64,000 bases of DNA from an uncultured Blautia sp. (GTDB taxonomy: Bacteria; Bacillota; Clostridia; Lachnospirales; Lachnospiraceae), in contig NZ_CAKRNY010000005.1 in NCBI RefSeq assembly GCF_934371575.1, forward strand, positions 1-64,000, given 5' to 3'. A program made the translations under genes and the position numbers. This document shows positions 44,901-54,243 of this stretch, one piece after another. Positions within the stretch are counted from its first letter, which is position 1. Every line of letters begins with the position of its first letter. The notes beneath the pieces are model-generated. The model made no database searches and was not told where the DNA came from. It saw only the letters and a list, made by a program, of their open reading frames with translations.

Positions 44901-45976
44901 TATTTGGAATTGCAGGAAGTATGGGGCTGATGCTGGTTGGTTTTGGACTCCAGAATTCTGTCAGTGATATTGCCACTATTCAGTATCGTGATCTTCAGCA
45001 TTACGATGGCATGATCATAGAAGATGAAGATGCTTCTGAGGCAGAAAAAGAAGAGCTTCTGGAAAGTGTGAGAAAAGACAGTAAGATCGCGCACTGTAAT
45101 CGGGTGCAGATGACGAAAATCAGTGCGCCGTATGGTGGCTCCAAGCTCAGTGTTTATTTGTTTGTGCCGGAGAATCTGGACGAATTTGCTAGGGATGTAA
45201 CCTTGCAGAACCGTATTACAAAGGAAAAGTACGAGCTTACAAATGATGGCGCTGTAATTTCAGAAAAAACAGCAATTCTGTTGGGGCTGAAAGTGGGAGA
45301 TACCTTTACCTTGGAAAAGGCGGATAAAGAATATCAGGTTAAAGTTTCTGTTATTACAGAGAATTATATGAGTCATTATCTTTATATGACACCGGCTGTA
45401 TATGAACAGACTTTTGGGGAAAAACCGGATTATGAGAATATTGTATTCACTGTGAACGAAGAATACAAAAATGATATGGACAGTATCGGAACCTGGATAC
45501 TCACCTATCCGGGGGCTCTCAGTATCAGTTACACCAGCAGCCTTTCCGGTCAGGTCAGCCGTATGCTGAGCACATTGGATGTGGTAATTCTGGTTCTTAT
45601 CGTTTCAGCAGGAATGCTTGCCTTTGTAGTGCTGTATAATCTGAATAATATTAATATTACAGAAAGACAGCGGGAACTGGCTACGTTGAAGGTGCTTGGT
45701 TTCTATGACGGTGAGGTTTCCCAGTATGTGCTTCGCGAAAATGTGATTCTCACAGTGCTTGGAATTGTATTTGGATCCTTATTTGGAATTTTGCTGCACA
45801 GGTATGTGATTACTACCGTTGAAGTAGATGCGGTTATGTTTGGAAGAAATATTAAGCCATTAAGCTTTGTTTACAGCGGAGTGCTGACTTGTATTTTTTC
45901 AGTTGTGGTAAATGGAGTTATGCATTTTAAGATGAAGACCATAGATATGGTAGAATCCTTAAAGAGTGTAGAGTAA
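41906..45976 (+). CDS. FtsX-like permease with giant extracytoplasmic coiled coil
   Basis: A 1356-residue permease. TM1 (about 18-38) is followed by a MacB-like periplasmic region, then roughly 550 residues (about 255-810) of Gln/Glu/Lys-rich coiled coil built from X-X-X-Leu-X-X-Gly heptads such as QLADGKAQL and KLQDGEKEI, then FtsX domains (about 825-950 and 1220-1350) with MTRMVEEQRTQIGTLKALGYKKSA split and ITERQRELATLKVLGF. Such Leu-Gly heptad permeases are common in Clostridia; their substrate is unknown. The long coil would reach across the wall, suggesting mechanotransmission rather than transport. GTG 41903 is an alternative start to ATG 41906. Confidence 0.9.
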   Translation: MKALRKEFWMEIRKSKSRFISILLIVALGVAFFSGIQASSPDMRYSGDVYYDEYKLMDIKVAGTMGLTQEDVEAIESVDGIESAEGAWSADVMCGNGQKQKVLHIESMNQTVNNLTVLEGRLPEKSGEIFLDGTFASANEYQLGDELLLREGEDSELLVTTEYTVVGTGRSPLYISFNRGNTTLGTGEVNGFGYVLPEDFDQEIYTQIYVTVHGARDLTSYTDGYENLIGKIKKRVEGIENERCAIRLADVKADAREEIEDAQKKLDDGKKEADEKLADAREELDQGEKDLEDGKKEYEDGKTQLADAKKEVADGKVKLEDAKKEIADGKIQLEDAKREIADGKAQLADGKTQLDTSKKQLDSARNQLDDGWNQVETAKAQLADGQKQLEDARQQVADGFAEIEANEKILDENAAQLADGKAQLEAGEQQLAEAKQTLTEKQGTLDQSKEEITAGQEQINSTRNQLNEQKQQITDGLSQVEAGESQLQEGINALESAKAQLVQLQAQLESVRALYNASLENPDASQEEQEELAAQVSALESQEAAVNQQIEENSVQLENSRQQLAETRSQLEAGLAQVEGGFSQLQEKEAELNAALGQITEGQAQIDAGWTQIKEQESALATSKAELEAGEQELAAGQKKLKKARKKLKKAQKEIDSNAGTLAEGQAELDANVAKLNDSEQEYASGLEQYYSGVQKLADSEAKLVSGEQEIADNEKKLQDGEKEIADNEKKLQDGEKEIADNEKKLQDAKKDLKKGEEDLADGKKKYEDSKKEAEEEIAENQKKLEDARKDLEDLEEPKWMVTDRESLPEYTDYGDNADRIRNIGQVFPVIFFLVAALISLTTMTRMVEEQRTQIGTLKALGYKKSAVAGKYICYAFLATILGCVLGMLIGEKIIPYVIITSYGIMYHNVSNTLSIEYQMSFALIASVASVICTVGATFFACGKELQETPASLMRPPAPKEGKRVLLERIPFIWKHLSFSWKSTIRNLFRYKKRLVMTVFGIAGSMGLMLVGFGLQNSVSDIATIQYRDLQHYDGMIIEDEDASEAEKEELLESVRKDSKIAHCNRVQMTKISAPYGGSKLSVYLFVPENLDEFARDVTLQNRITKEKYELTNDGAVISEKTAILLGLKVGDTFTLEKADKEYQVKVSVITENYMSHYLYMTPAVYEQTFGEKPDYENIVFTVNEEYKNDMDSIGTWILTYPGALSISYTSSLSGQVSRMLSTLDVVILVLIVSAGMLAFVVLYNLNNINITERQRELATLKVLGFYDGEVSQYVLRENVILTVLGIVFGSLFGILLHRYVITTVEVDAVMFGRNIKPLSFVYSGVLTCIFSVVVNGVMHFKMKTIDMVESLKSVE
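44045..44150 (+). repeat. 42-bp tandem coding repeat in FtsX-like coil
   Basis: Units start at 44045, 44087 and 44129 (the last partial), nearly identical in bases, each encoding NEKKLQDGEKEIAD. Near-identity at DNA level implies recent duplication or copy-number change within the coil. Confidence 0.9.
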
Positions 45977-46035
45977 TTTTATTAAATCTGCTTGACAAGC
46001 AGGAAAATTACAATTATAGTTATACCCATAAAAGA

Positions 46036-46333
46036 AGCGGCTTTTTTGGAGCCGCTGCTAAAGGCATTGAAGAAGAGGAGTAAGCAGATGTTCTCCCAGA
46101 GAGAAATGTCCAGGGAATCCTGTGGTGGAAGATGTTTCGAGAATCGCATTTGTTGAAGGTAGCTTCGGAGCCGGGAGACTGAATGAGCAGATATGCAGTA
46201 AGTTTTCACGCAATTCCAGCGTTATAGGAAAGAGATGTGTGTATTTCAGAAGCGCAGCTTCTGCTGCACATAATGAAGGTGGTACCGCGTTGATTTCGCC
46301 CTTCACACGTTATTGTGTGAGGGGCGTTTTTTT
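46036..46333 (+). promoter_or_regulatory. T-box riboswitch leader of valS
   Basis: The leader holds the T-box sequence AAGGTGGTACCGCG at 46276-46289, which pairs with the acceptor end of uncharged tRNA, and a terminator (CGCCCTTCACAC with GTGTGAGGGGCG at 46297-46326, then seven T) just downstream. A long stem I with an AGTA motif (46078-46081) lies upstream. GTA at 46159-46161, on the 3' side of stem I, is a plausible Val specifier codon. The 5' boundary is approximate. Uncharged tRNA-Val should favour read-through into valS. Confidence 0.93.
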
Positions 46334-46371
46334 GCAGCGGTCGATTTCGAGGAATTATCAGGAGGAATATT

Positions 46372-49023
46372 ATGAGCAAAGAACTTGCAAAGACCTACGA
46401 TCCGAAGGGAATCGAGGAACGTCTTTACCAGAAATGGATGGACAACGGATATTTTCATGCAAAAGTAAACCCGGATAAGAAACCATTTACCATTGTTATG
46501 CCGCCGCCAAACGTAACCGGCCAGCTGCATATGGGACATGCACTTGATGAGACTATGCAGGATATTCTGATCCGTTTCAAGAGAATGCAGGGATATGAAG
46601 CTTTGTGGCAGCCAGGAACTGACCATGCAGCTATCGCTACAGAGGTTAAGGTTACAGAGAAACTGAAAAAAGAAGGTATTGATAAGGCTGAGATCGGTCG
46701 TGAAAAATTCCTGGAATATGCCTGGGAATGGAAAGAAGAGTACGGCGGAAAAATCATTAACCAGCTGAAGAAGCTTGGTGCGTCCGCAGACTGGGAGAGA
46801 GAACGTTTCACCATGGATGAGGGATGTTCCAAGGCTGTACAGGAAGTTTTTATTAAATTATATGAAAAAGGCTATATTTACAAAGGCTCCCGTATTATCA
46901 ACTGGTGCCCGGTATGCCAGACTTCCATTTCTGATGCAGAGGTTGAGCATGAGGATCAGGACGGCTTCTTCTGGCACATTAACTATCCAGTAGTTGGAGA
47001 AGAAGGAAAATTCGTGGAAATTGCAACAACTCGTCCGGAGACCCTTCTTGGCGATACTGCAGTTGCAGTTAACCCGGATGATGACCGTTATAAGGATATT
47101 GTTGGCAAAATGCTGAAGCTTCCTCTCACAGACAGAGAGATTCCGGTTATTGCCGATGAGTATGTTGATAAGGAATTTGGTACCGGATGTGTAAAGATCA
47201 CACCGGCACATGACCCTAATGACTTTGAGGTTGGCAAGAGACATAATCTTCCGGAAATCAACATCATGAATGATGATGCCACCATTAATGAGCTGGGTGG
47301 TAAATACGCCGGTATGGATCGTTATGAAGCCAGAAAAGCCATGGTAGAGGATCTTGATAAGCTTGGCCTTCTGGTAAAGGTTGTTCCGCACAATCACAGC
47401 GTTGGAACACATGACCGCTGCCATGCAACCGTAGAGCCGATGATCAAGCCTCAGTGGTTTGTAAAGATGGACGAGATGGCAAAGGCTGCCATCAAAACTC
47501 TTGAGGATGGAGATCTGAAATTCGTTCCGGAGCGTTTTGATAAGACATATCTTCACTGGCTTGAGAATATCCGTGACTGGTGTATTTCACGTCAGCTGTG
47601 GTGGGGACACAGAATCCCGGCTTACTATTGTGATGAATGCGGTGAGACTGTTGTTGCCAGAGAGATGCCGGAGAAATGTCCGAAGTGCGGATGCACCCAT
47701 CTTCACCAGGATGAAGACACTCTGGATACCTGGTTCAGTTCTGCATTGTGGCCGTTTTCCACACTTGGCTGGCCGGATAAGACACCGGAATTGGAGTACT
47801 TCTATCCAACAGACGTGTTGGTAACCGGATATGACATTATTTTCTTCTGGGTTATCCGTATGGTATTCTCTGCCCTTGAGCAGACTGGCAAGACACCGTT
47901 CCATCATGTACTGATCCATGGTCTGGTAAGAGATTCCCAGGGCCGCAAGATGAGTAAATCCCTTGGAAATGGTATTGACCCTCTGGAAGTAATCGACAAG
48001 TACGGCGCAGATGCTCTTCGTCTTACTCTGATGACTGGTAATGCACCTGGAAATGATATGCGTTTCTACTGGGAGCGTGTAGAATCCAGCCGTAACTTTG
48101 CAAATAAGATCTGGAATGCTTCCCGTTTTGTTCTTATGAATCTGGAAGGAAAGACAGTAACCGAGCCGGAAATTGCCTCCCTTTGCTATGAAGATAAGTG
48201 GATCCTTTCCAGACTGAATAATGTGATCAAAGAAGTAACTGATAACATGGAAAAATATGAGCTTGGTATTGCAGTTCAGAAAATATATGATTTCCTGTGG
48301 GATGAGCTTTGCGACTGGTATATCGAGATTGCCAAGGTTCGTCTGTGGAAAGCAGAGGAGAATCCGGAAGCTGCAAATGCGGCTCTGTGGACACTTCGCA
48401 CAGCACTGACCCAGGGACTGAAGCTGCTTCATCCGTTTATGCCATTTATCACAGAAGAAATCTACTGCACACTGCTTCCGGAGGAAGATTCCATTATGAT
48501 CTCTGAATGGCCGGTATATAAGGATGAGTGGAATTCCCCTGAGGCTGAGCTTGCCATCGGAAGTTTCCAGGAGGTTGTTCGTGGCATCCGTAATACAAGA
48601 ACCAGCATGAATGTTCCGCAGAACAGAAAGACTCATCTGATCATTGTTGGAAAAGATGCAGATATTTGTGAGATGTATGAGAAGAGCAAAAAATCTTTTG
48701 TAAATCTTGCTTTTGCAAAAGAAATCCATGTTCAGCTGGATAAGACCGGTATTGGTGAGGATGCAGTTTCTGTTGTTGTTTCCAACGCAGTTGTTTACAT
48801 GCCTCTTGAAGATCTTGTTGATAGAGAAAAAGAGCTTGAGAGACTGACAAAAGAGCTTGAGAGACTGACGAAGGAAATTGCCCGCTGTGAGGGAATGCTG
48901 AATAATCCGAATTTTGTAAATAAAGCTCCGGCTGCAAAGGTTGATGCAGAGAAGGAGAAGCTTGCGAAGTATAAAGAAATGAAAGATAAGGTTGGCACAC
49001 AGCTTGAGCAGCTTAAGAGATAA
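46372..49023 (+). CDS. valS: Valyl-tRNA synthetase
   Basis: A class I aminoacyl-tRNA synthetase that charges tRNA-Val. The 883-residue length is typical. It has the HIGH-type [16 protein letters not shown] (about 43-58), an editing CP1 domain (about 190-340) with [17 protein letters not shown], zinc-like CDECGETVV and CPKCGC motifs, the KMSKS motif in [11 protein letters not shown] (about 524-534), an anticodon-binding domain and a C-terminal coiled-coil arm (about 815-883) that is diagnostic for ValRS. GGAGGA precedes the ATG. Expression is controlled by the T-box leader upstream. Confidence 0.98.
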   Translation: MSKELAKTYDPKGIEERLYQKWMDNGYFHAKVNPDKKPFTIVMPPPNVTGQLHMGHALDETMQDILIRFKRMQGYEALWQPGTDHAAIATEVKVTEKLKKEGIDKAEIGREKFLEYAWEWKEEYGGKIINQLKKLGASADWERERFTMDEGCSKAVQEVFIKLYEKGYIYKGSRIINWCPVCQTSISDAEVEHEDQDGFFWHINYPVVGEEGKFVEIATTRPETLLGDTAVAVNPDDDRYKDIVGKMLKLPLTDREIPVIADEYVDKEFGTGCVKITPAHDPNDFEVGKRHNLPEINIMNDDATINELGGKYAGMDRYEARKAMVEDLDKLGLLVKVVPHNHSVGTHDRCHATVEPMIKPQWFVKMDEMAKAAIKTLEDGDLKFVPERFDKTYLHWLENIRDWCISRQLWWGHRIPAYYCDECGETVVAREMPEKCPKCGCTHLHQDEDTLDTWFSSALWPFSTLGWPDKTPELEYFYPTDVLVTGYDIIFFWVIRMVFSALEQTGKTPFHHVLIHGLVRDSQGRKMSKSLGNGIDPLEVIDKYGADALRLTLMTGNAPGNDMRFYWERVESSRNFANKIWNASRFVLMNLEGKTVTEPEIASLCYEDKWILSRLNNVIKEVTDNMEKYELGIAVQKIYDFLWDELCDWYIEIAKVRLWKAEENPEAANAALWTLRTALTQGLKLLHPFMPFITEEIYCTLLPEEDSIMISEWPVYKDEWNSPEAELAIGSFQEVVRGIRNTRTSMNVPQNRKTHLIIVGKDADICEMYEKSKKSFVNLAFAKEIHVQLDKTGIGEDAVSVVVSNAVVYMPLEDLVDREKELERLTKELERLTKEIARCEGMLNNPNFVNKAPAAKVDAEKEKLAKYKEMKDKVGTQLEQLKR

Positions 49024-49037
49024 AAAGGAGAATTTGC

Positions 49038-51050
49038 ATGAAACTGAGCAAATTTTGCAATAAGATTTCCCTGATTCTTCAGGCACTCTGGTGCGCAGTA
49101 CTCTATTTCATAATAGAGGCACTGTGCCGCCACTCTGTGGTGGAGGCGTGGGATTACATGACGGGAAAACCGTTAGTATTTGCTTATAATACAGCGTTTA
49201 TTTTTACAACAATGCTGATTATATACCTGTTTCACAGACGGTTTTTCTGGAGAGTTGTAGTTTCTGTTTTCTGGCTTTTCCTTGGTGTTGTGAACTGTAT
49301 TCTTCTGCTGAACCGTGTAACACCTTTTACCGGGCCGGATTTGCATATGCTGACAGACGGCATTGCAATTATGCAGAAATACCTTCCGTTTTATGGTGTA
49401 GTGATCGGGTGCATCATTATTGGTGTTGTGCTGCTGGGGCTTCTGCTCCTGTTTATCAGGGGACCGAAATATCAGCAGAAGATCAGGTATCGTTATGTGG
49501 TTCCGCTTGTTTTAGCTGGAATCGTGGCCTTTGGCGGAGTGACGCAGCTGGCTCTTGAAAAAAGGGTTTTATCCAATTATTTCGGTAATATTGCTTTTGC
49601 TTATGAGGATTATGGTTATCCTTACTGTCTTGCAACTACTATTTTCAATACAGGTATCAGCCAGCCAAGAGATTATTCAGAGAACGAGATTGAGAGAATT
49701 GAGAGGACAGAATCAAACCTTCCGGAAACGAAGGAGAATGGAAAAAGACCAAATATTCTGTTCCTTCAGCTGGAGTCTTTCTTTGATCCGACGCTGGTAA
49801 ATTACCTGAATATTTCCGAGGATCCCATTCCAAATTTCAGAAAGCTGATGAAGGAGTATTCTTCCGGTTATTATAAGGTACCTTCTGTTGGCGCGGGTAC
49901 TGCAAACACAGAGTTTGAAACGATTACCGGAATGAGTCTTCATTATTTCGGACCGGGAGAGTATCCTTATAAAAGTATTTTAAAGGAAACTACCTGTGAG
50001 AGTGTACCGTATGTATTGAAAAACCTTGGCTACTCCACTCACGCAGTACATAATAACGAGGCGAACTTTTACGGAAGACGGTCTGTTTTTCCAAATCTTG
50101 GATTTGATACTTTTACCTCAGAAGAGTACATGCCAAAAGAAAACCTGCAGAATCCTCTGGGATGGGTGAAGGACAGCGTCCTGACAGAGGAGATTCTGAA
50201 GTGTCTGGATTCCACAGAAGAGCCGGATTATGTGTATACTATTTCGGTTCAGGGACACGGGGATTATCCAAGTGAGCCGATTCTGGATGATCCATCCATT
50301 ACAGTGTCCGGTTCGCCTACAGATGAACTGGATTGTAAGTGGGAGTACTATGTAAATCAGATTCATGAGATGGATCAGTTTGTAAAAGAACTTACAGATG
50401 CACTGGCAGATTATCCGGAGGATGTGATCCTGGTTATGTATGGAGATCATTTGCCGACTATGGGACTTACTGTGGAAGATCTGAAGAATAAGTATCTTTT
50501 CCAGACAGAGTATGTGATCTGGGATAATATGGGGCTTACAAAAAAAGATGAAAATCTGGCCTCCTATCAGATTGCAGCAGAAGTTCTGGACAGGGTTGGT
50601 ATTCATGAAGGTACTATTATGAAGTATCATCAGGCAAGAAGAAATACCAAGAATTATCAGGTGGATCTGGAAACCTTACAGTATGATGTGCTGTATGGAA
50701 AAAGATATGCTTATGGTGGAGAAAACCCATTTGAGAGAACAAAAATGCGGATGGGACTTTATGATGTGACCTTAGACTCCATCAGACTGGTGTCAGATAC
50801 AGAATGGACGTATTATATTCAGGGAACTAATTTCACACCATCCAGTCAGGTGAAACTGAATGGCGAATGGTATGATACAGCGTATGTAAGTCCTACCATG
50901 CTGGTAATTTCAGGAACGGAATTGTCTGACTTTGACAGGCTGGCAGTTATACAGCGAAGCAATAGTTCGACTAGAAAGGCTCTCAGCAAGAGCTTTGACA
51001 GATCAGTTTATGCGTTGTATGACAGCAAGTGGAAGGTTAAGAGTGAATAA
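49038..51050 (+). CDS. LTA synthase family sulfatase-fold enzyme
   Basis: A 670-residue membrane enzyme of the lipoteichoic acid synthase type, which transfers glycerol phosphate from phosphatidylglycerol to a growing chain or glycan outside the cell. About five TM segments fill residues 10-180. The extracellular catalytic domain has NILFLQLESFFDPT (metal-binding Glu), GAGTANTEFETITG with the candidate nucleophile Thr near 287, SVQGHGDYPS and VMYGDHLPTMG. A C-terminal extension of about 120 residues with an IPT-like beta region (YYIQGTNFTPSSQVKLNG) is additional to the usual enzyme. It lies 14 bases after valS, behind AAGGAG. Confidence 0.9.
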   Translation: MKLSKFCNKISLILQALWCAVLYFIIEALCRHSVVEAWDYMTGKPLVFAYNTAFIFTTMLIIYLFHRRFFWRVVVSVFWLFLGVVNCILLLNRVTPFTGPDLHMLTDGIAIMQKYLPFYGVVIGCIIIGVVLLGLLLLFIRGPKYQQKIRYRYVVPLVLAGIVAFGGVTQLALEKRVLSNYFGNIAFAYEDYGYPYCLATTIFNTGISQPRDYSENEIERIERTESNLPETKENGKRPNILFLQLESFFDPTLVNYLNISEDPIPNFRKLMKEYSSGYYKVPSVGAGTANTEFETITGMSLHYFGPGEYPYKSILKETTCESVPYVLKNLGYSTHAVHNNEANFYGRRSVFPNLGFDTFTSEEYMPKENLQNPLGWVKDSVLTEEILKCLDSTEEPDYVYTISVQGHGDYPSEPILDDPSITVSGSPTDELDCKWEYYVNQIHEMDQFVKELTDALADYPEDVILVMYGDHLPTMGLTVEDLKNKYLFQTEYVIWDNMGLTKKDENLASYQIAAEVLDRVGIHEGTIMKYHQARRNTKNYQVDLETLQYDVLYGKRYAYGGENPFERTKMRMGLYDVTLDSIRLVSDTEWTYYIQGTNFTPSSQVKLNGEWYDTAYVSPTMLVISGTELSDFDRLAVIQRSNSSTRKALSKSFDRSVYALYDSKWKVKSE

Positions 51051-51066
51051 TTTCGCTAAGGGCGAA

Positions 51067-51117
51067 GAAGGGGAGGATAGACTCACTGTGTTCAGACAGT
51101 GTCCTTCCCTTTTTTCT
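51067..51117 (+). terminator. Rho-independent terminator of LTA synthase-like gene
   Basis: AGGGGAGGA and CACTGT pair with ACAGTG and TCCTTCCCT in an imperfect two-part stem, followed by TTTTTTC. Confidence 0.85.
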
Positions 51118-51167
51118 TTGAAATTATGTTTCACAGGTTTTGTCGGATAAAAAGTTACGATTAGGGG

Positions 51168-51195
51168 TGGACTTCTGGTGTGACTATTATATAAT
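51168..51195 (+). promoter_or_regulatory. Probable promoter of folC operon
   Basis: TGGACT at 51168-51173 and TATAAT at 51190-51195 with a 16-base spacer, about 55 bases before the folC start. Confidence 0.65.
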
Positions 51196-51248
51196 GGTAG
51201 AGTAATTAATTTGAATTTTAATACGATAGATAAATGGTGGTTGAGATT

Positions 51249-52541
51249 ATGAATTACGAAGAAGCTGTTGCTTATATTGAGGAGACTCCGAAGTTTACGA
51301 AGAAGAACACTCTGGAGCATACGAAGGAATGTTTGAGAAGACTGGGAAATCCACAGGAGAAGTTTAAGGTGATACATGTTGCGGGAACCAATGGAAAGGG
51401 AAGCACATGTGCTTTTCTGACTTCTGTTTTGAGGGAAGCAGGTTATTCCTGTGGGCTGTTTACTTCTCCTCATTTGGTGAAGATCAATGAGAGATTCCAG
51501 ATAAATGAAGAGAACATTGATGATGATACTTTTCTGAAGGCTTTTGAGAGAGTAAAAAAACTGGCTGATGAGCTGGTTGCTGAGGGGAATTATCACCCCA
51601 CCTATTTTGAAATGCTGTTTCTTATGGGAATGGTGATCTTTGCTGAGGCGAAAGTGGATTACGTGACTCTGGAGACTGGACTGGGGGGAAGGCTGGATGC
51701 TACTACAGCAGTGGAGAACCCTGCTGCATGCGTGATCACTTCTATCAGTCTGGATCATATGCAGTTTCTGGGAAATACGGTAAGAGAAATAGCAGGAGAA
51801 AAGGCAGGGATTATTGTTCCGGGAGTTCCGGTTATTTATGATGGGAATGATCCTGAGGCAGCAGAGGTGATCGCTTCTAGGGCGAAAGAGCTTGGAAGCC
51901 CGGCTTACAAAGTGGTTCAGGATAAAGCCAGGGTGTTGGGGAATAATAAAGATGGCATTGATTTTTCTCTGGAGGACAGCTATTATGGGAATACTGTGTT
52001 CCACATCCCCTTTATTGCCTGGTATCAGGTGATGAATGCGTCTCTGGCGCTTACTACCATGGAGGTACTGAAGGATAAGCTTCCGGTAAGCATGGAACAG
52101 ATGCAGGCAGGAATCAGAAATACCAGATGGCAGGGTAGAATGGAAACCATTTTGCCGGGGGTGATCGTGGATGGCGCTCATAATGAGGATGGTGTCCGCA
52201 GATTTGTAGAAACTGCGCAGCGTTTTCAGGAGGAATATCCACTGACACTTTTATTTTCAGCTGTGAATGATAAGGATTATCAGGATATGATCCACACTAT
52301 TTGCAGCAGTATCCGTTTCCGAAAGGTTGTGACTACAGAGGTTGGAGGATACCGTGAAGTGCCTTCAGCAGAACTGGCAGAACTTTTTATGAAGGAAGGC
52401 TGTAAGGATGTGGGGAATTCCGACAGTATTGAAGAGGCTTTTCATATGGCCTGCGAGGCTAAGGGAGAGGATGGAATGCTGTTTTGTGTAGGTTCTCTTT
52501 ATCTGGTAGGAGAAATTAAAACACTCTTATTAAAAAAATAG
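51249..52541 (+). CDS. folC: Folylpolyglutamate synthase / dihydrofolate synthase
   Basis: A 430-residue Mur-ligase-like enzyme that adds glutamate to folates (and to dihydropteroate in bifunctional forms). The P-loop VAGTNGKGSTCAFL is near residues 41-54, followed by FTSPHLVKINERFQIN, YVTLETGLGGRLDATTAV and ITSISLDHMQFLGNTV with the metal/ATP residues. VDGAHNEDGVRRF near 307 is the linker-to-C-domain motif. Start ATG 51249 has only a weak purine-rich site (GGTGGTTGAG). A 50-residue ORF and a TPR protein gene follow in the same direction. Confidence 0.94.
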   Translation: MNYEEAVAYIEETPKFTKKNTLEHTKECLRRLGNPQEKFKVIHVAGTNGKGSTCAFLTSVLREAGYSCGLFTSPHLVKINERFQINEENIDDDTFLKAFERVKKLADELVAEGNYHPTYFEMLFLMGMVIFAEAKVDYVTLETGLGGRLDATTAVENPAACVITSISLDHMQFLGNTVREIAGEKAGIIVPGVPVIYDGNDPEAAEVIASRAKELGSPAYKVVQDKARVLGNNKDGIDFSLEDSYYGNTVFHIPFIAWYQVMNASLALTTMEVLKDKLPVSMEQMQAGIRNTRWQGRMETILPGVIVDGAHNEDGVRRFVETAQRFQEEYPLTLLFSAVNDKDYQDMIHTICSSIRFRKVVTTEVGGYREVPSAELAELFMKEGCKDVGNSDSIEEAFHMACEAKGEDGMLFCVGSLYLVGEIKTLLLKK

Positions 52542-52570
52542 GGTATTGCAGGAGTCTATGGAGGAATTTT

Positions 52571-52723
52571 ATGATCGATTATGAAGAGGAACTGAAGAAA
52601 TTTGAGCCCTGTCTGGATGTGACAGACGCAGAGGGGGCTATTTATGATAGAGAACTGACCGACATCCTGGACATTCTTCAGGAAATGCTCAGAGAGTCCA
52701 AAAGCGGACGCAGGATGAAATAG
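52571..52723 (+). CDS. Small acidic protein, 50 residues, unknown function
   Basis: An ORF starting MIDYEEELKKFEPCLDV and ending ESKSGRRMK. GGAGGAA lies six bases before the ATG, the codon use matches neighbours, and it fits between folC (29 bases upstream) and the TPR gene (15 bases downstream) on the same strand, so it is very likely a translated operon member. It is predominantly helical and acidic with a basic C-terminus. I do not recognise a family. Confidence 0.7.
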   Translation: MIDYEEELKKFEPCLDVTDAEGAIYDRELTDILDILQEMLRESKSGRRMK

Positions 52724-52738
52724 AATAGGAGATACTTA

Positions 52739-54124
52739 ATGAACTGTATGAATTGCGGTGCGTTCCTGGCAGATAAGGATCTGGATTATTGTCCTCATTG
52801 CGGGTGTAACGTTCTGATCCAGAAGAAGGTGGAGTATCTCTCCAAACTTTATTATAATCAGGGGCTGGAGAAAGCCAGCATCCGTGACCTTTCAGGAGCT
52901 GTTAACTGTCTGAAGCAGAGCTTAACTTTCAACAAACGTAATATTCAGGCGAGAAATCTTCTCGGACTGGTATATTTTGAAATGGGAGAGGTGGTGGCTG
53001 CGCTTAGTGAGTGGGTGATCAGTAAGAATCTGCAGTCTACCCGTAATATTGCAAATGAATACATCAATCGTCTTCAGGCAAATTCCAATAAACTGGATGC
53101 TATTAATGAGACTATTCGAAAATATAACAATGCACTTGCTCTTTGCAGAGAAGGGCATGAGGATATGGCAGCAATCCAATTGAGAAAGATCCTGTCCCAG
53201 AATACGAAACTGATCAAGGGATATCATTTGCTGGCTTTGATCTATATGAAGAATCATGACTGGGGAAAAGCACGAAGAACTTTAAAGAAGGCAGCCCGTA
53301 TTGATAAGACCAATACCACTACCCTGCGTTTTTTAAGAGAAGTGGATGAGAGAACCGGTGTTACAACCAGACTGGAAAAGCAGAAAAAGGGACTGTTTGG
53401 ATCTAAGGGAACAAGGGAAGCTTCGGAAGAATTGTCCAGAACTGCAGTAGTACAGCCGGCAGTTTATAAGGAAAATTCCAGGATATCCCTGTTTGTAACT
53501 CTTATGGCAGGTGTGGCAGCAGGAGCAGCTGCATTCTGGCTTCTTGCCGTTCCTGCAATCAAGCAGGGAATTTACCGTGAGGCCAACCAGCAGATTGTGA
53601 AGTACAGTGAGTCGCTGGCAAGTCAGGGTGCTGAGCTTTCCAAGGTTCAGGGAGAAGCTAAGGAGTCCGGTGACGCAGCTGAGGAAATTACTTTGCAGCT
53701 TACTGCAGAACAGAAGAAAAGCACAAGCTATCAGGCTCTTTTGAATGCATATGTTTCCTACAAGCAGAATGAGTATGATGCGGCAGCTCTGGAAATACAG
53801 AAGGTCTACGAGGATCAGCTGGGAGATGATGTAATGGGAATTTACAATACAATCTGTTCTGAAACAGGCGTATCCGGAATTAAAAGTGATGGATCAGATG
53901 AAAGCAATGATGGTTCATCTGATTCTGCAGGCAGTGATCAAGAACCGGATGTATCTGATTCTGATACATCTGATTCTGATACATCAGACTATGATAATGA
54001 AGCTGACAGCAGTGGAGACGATGGCAGCAGTTATGATGACAGTGAAAGTGATGAGTCAGGATATTCTGATGATAGTGAAGCAGATGGCTATTATGATGAA
54101 AATGGCGATTTTCAGTATTATTGA
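52739..54124 (+). CDS. Zinc-ribbon and TPR protein with one membrane segment and acidic tail
   Basis: A 461-residue protein. An N-terminal zinc ribbon (CMNCGAFLADKDLDYCPHCGC, Cys pairs at 3/6 and 18/21, approximately) precedes TPR-like helical repeats (about 30-215: YNQGLEKASIRDLSGAVNCL, ARNLLGLVYFEMGEVVAALS, GYHLLALIYMKNHDWGKARR). A membrane segment (about 250-272) follows, then a coiled-coil region with further TPR-like helices (about 280-380) and a Ser/Asp/Tyr-rich acidic tail of about 80 residues. The topology suggests a cytosolic TPR scaffold and an external tail. AGGAG precedes the ATG. Function unknown. Confidence 0.8.
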   Translation: MNCMNCGAFLADKDLDYCPHCGCNVLIQKKVEYLSKLYYNQGLEKASIRDLSGAVNCLKQSLTFNKRNIQARNLLGLVYFEMGEVVAALSEWVISKNLQSTRNIANEYINRLQANSNKLDAINETIRKYNNALALCREGHEDMAAIQLRKILSQNTKLIKGYHLLALIYMKNHDWGKARRTLKKAARIDKTNTTTLRFLREVDERTGVTTRLEKQKKGLFGSKGTREASEELSRTAVVQPAVYKENSRISLFVTLMAGVAAGAAAFWLLAVPAIKQGIYREANQQIVKYSESLASQGAELSKVQGEAKESGDAAEEITLQLTAEQKKSTSYQALLNAYVSYKQNEYDAAALEIQKVYEDQLGDDVMGIYNTICSETGVSGIKSDGSDESNDGSSDSAGSDQEPDVSDSDTSDSDTSDYDNEADSSGDDGSSYDDSESDESGYSDDSEADGYYDENGDFQYY

Positions 54125-54164
54125 TGAAAATGCCTGAAATACAATTGAGAGAAACCTCTGAAAT

Positions 54165-54196
54165 GGGGATGTGCATGTGCGTGCACATCCTTTTTT
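54165..54196 (+). terminator. Rho-independent terminator after TPR gene
   Basis: GGATGTGCA at 54167-54175 pairs with TGCACATCC at 54182-54190, followed by TTTTTT. It separates the folC operon from spoIIA. Confidence 0.92.
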
Positions 54197-54243
54197 CGTG
54201 CAGAAGGAGCTTTGAATATTTGAAAAATAAGGGGGACTTTTTC

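Noticed and set aside
46030..46060. Terminator of the FtsX gene at AGCGGCT/AGCCGCT
   Set aside because: The hairpin has its T run in the loop, not after the stem, and lies in the T-box leader; it is more likely part of that leader.
46058..46306. Minus- and plus-strand frames in the valS leader
   Set aside because: They are inside the T-box riboswitch, which explains the sequence fully.
47587..49086. 499-residue minus-strand frame opposite valS
   Set aside because: Antisense to valS, with no domain of its own.
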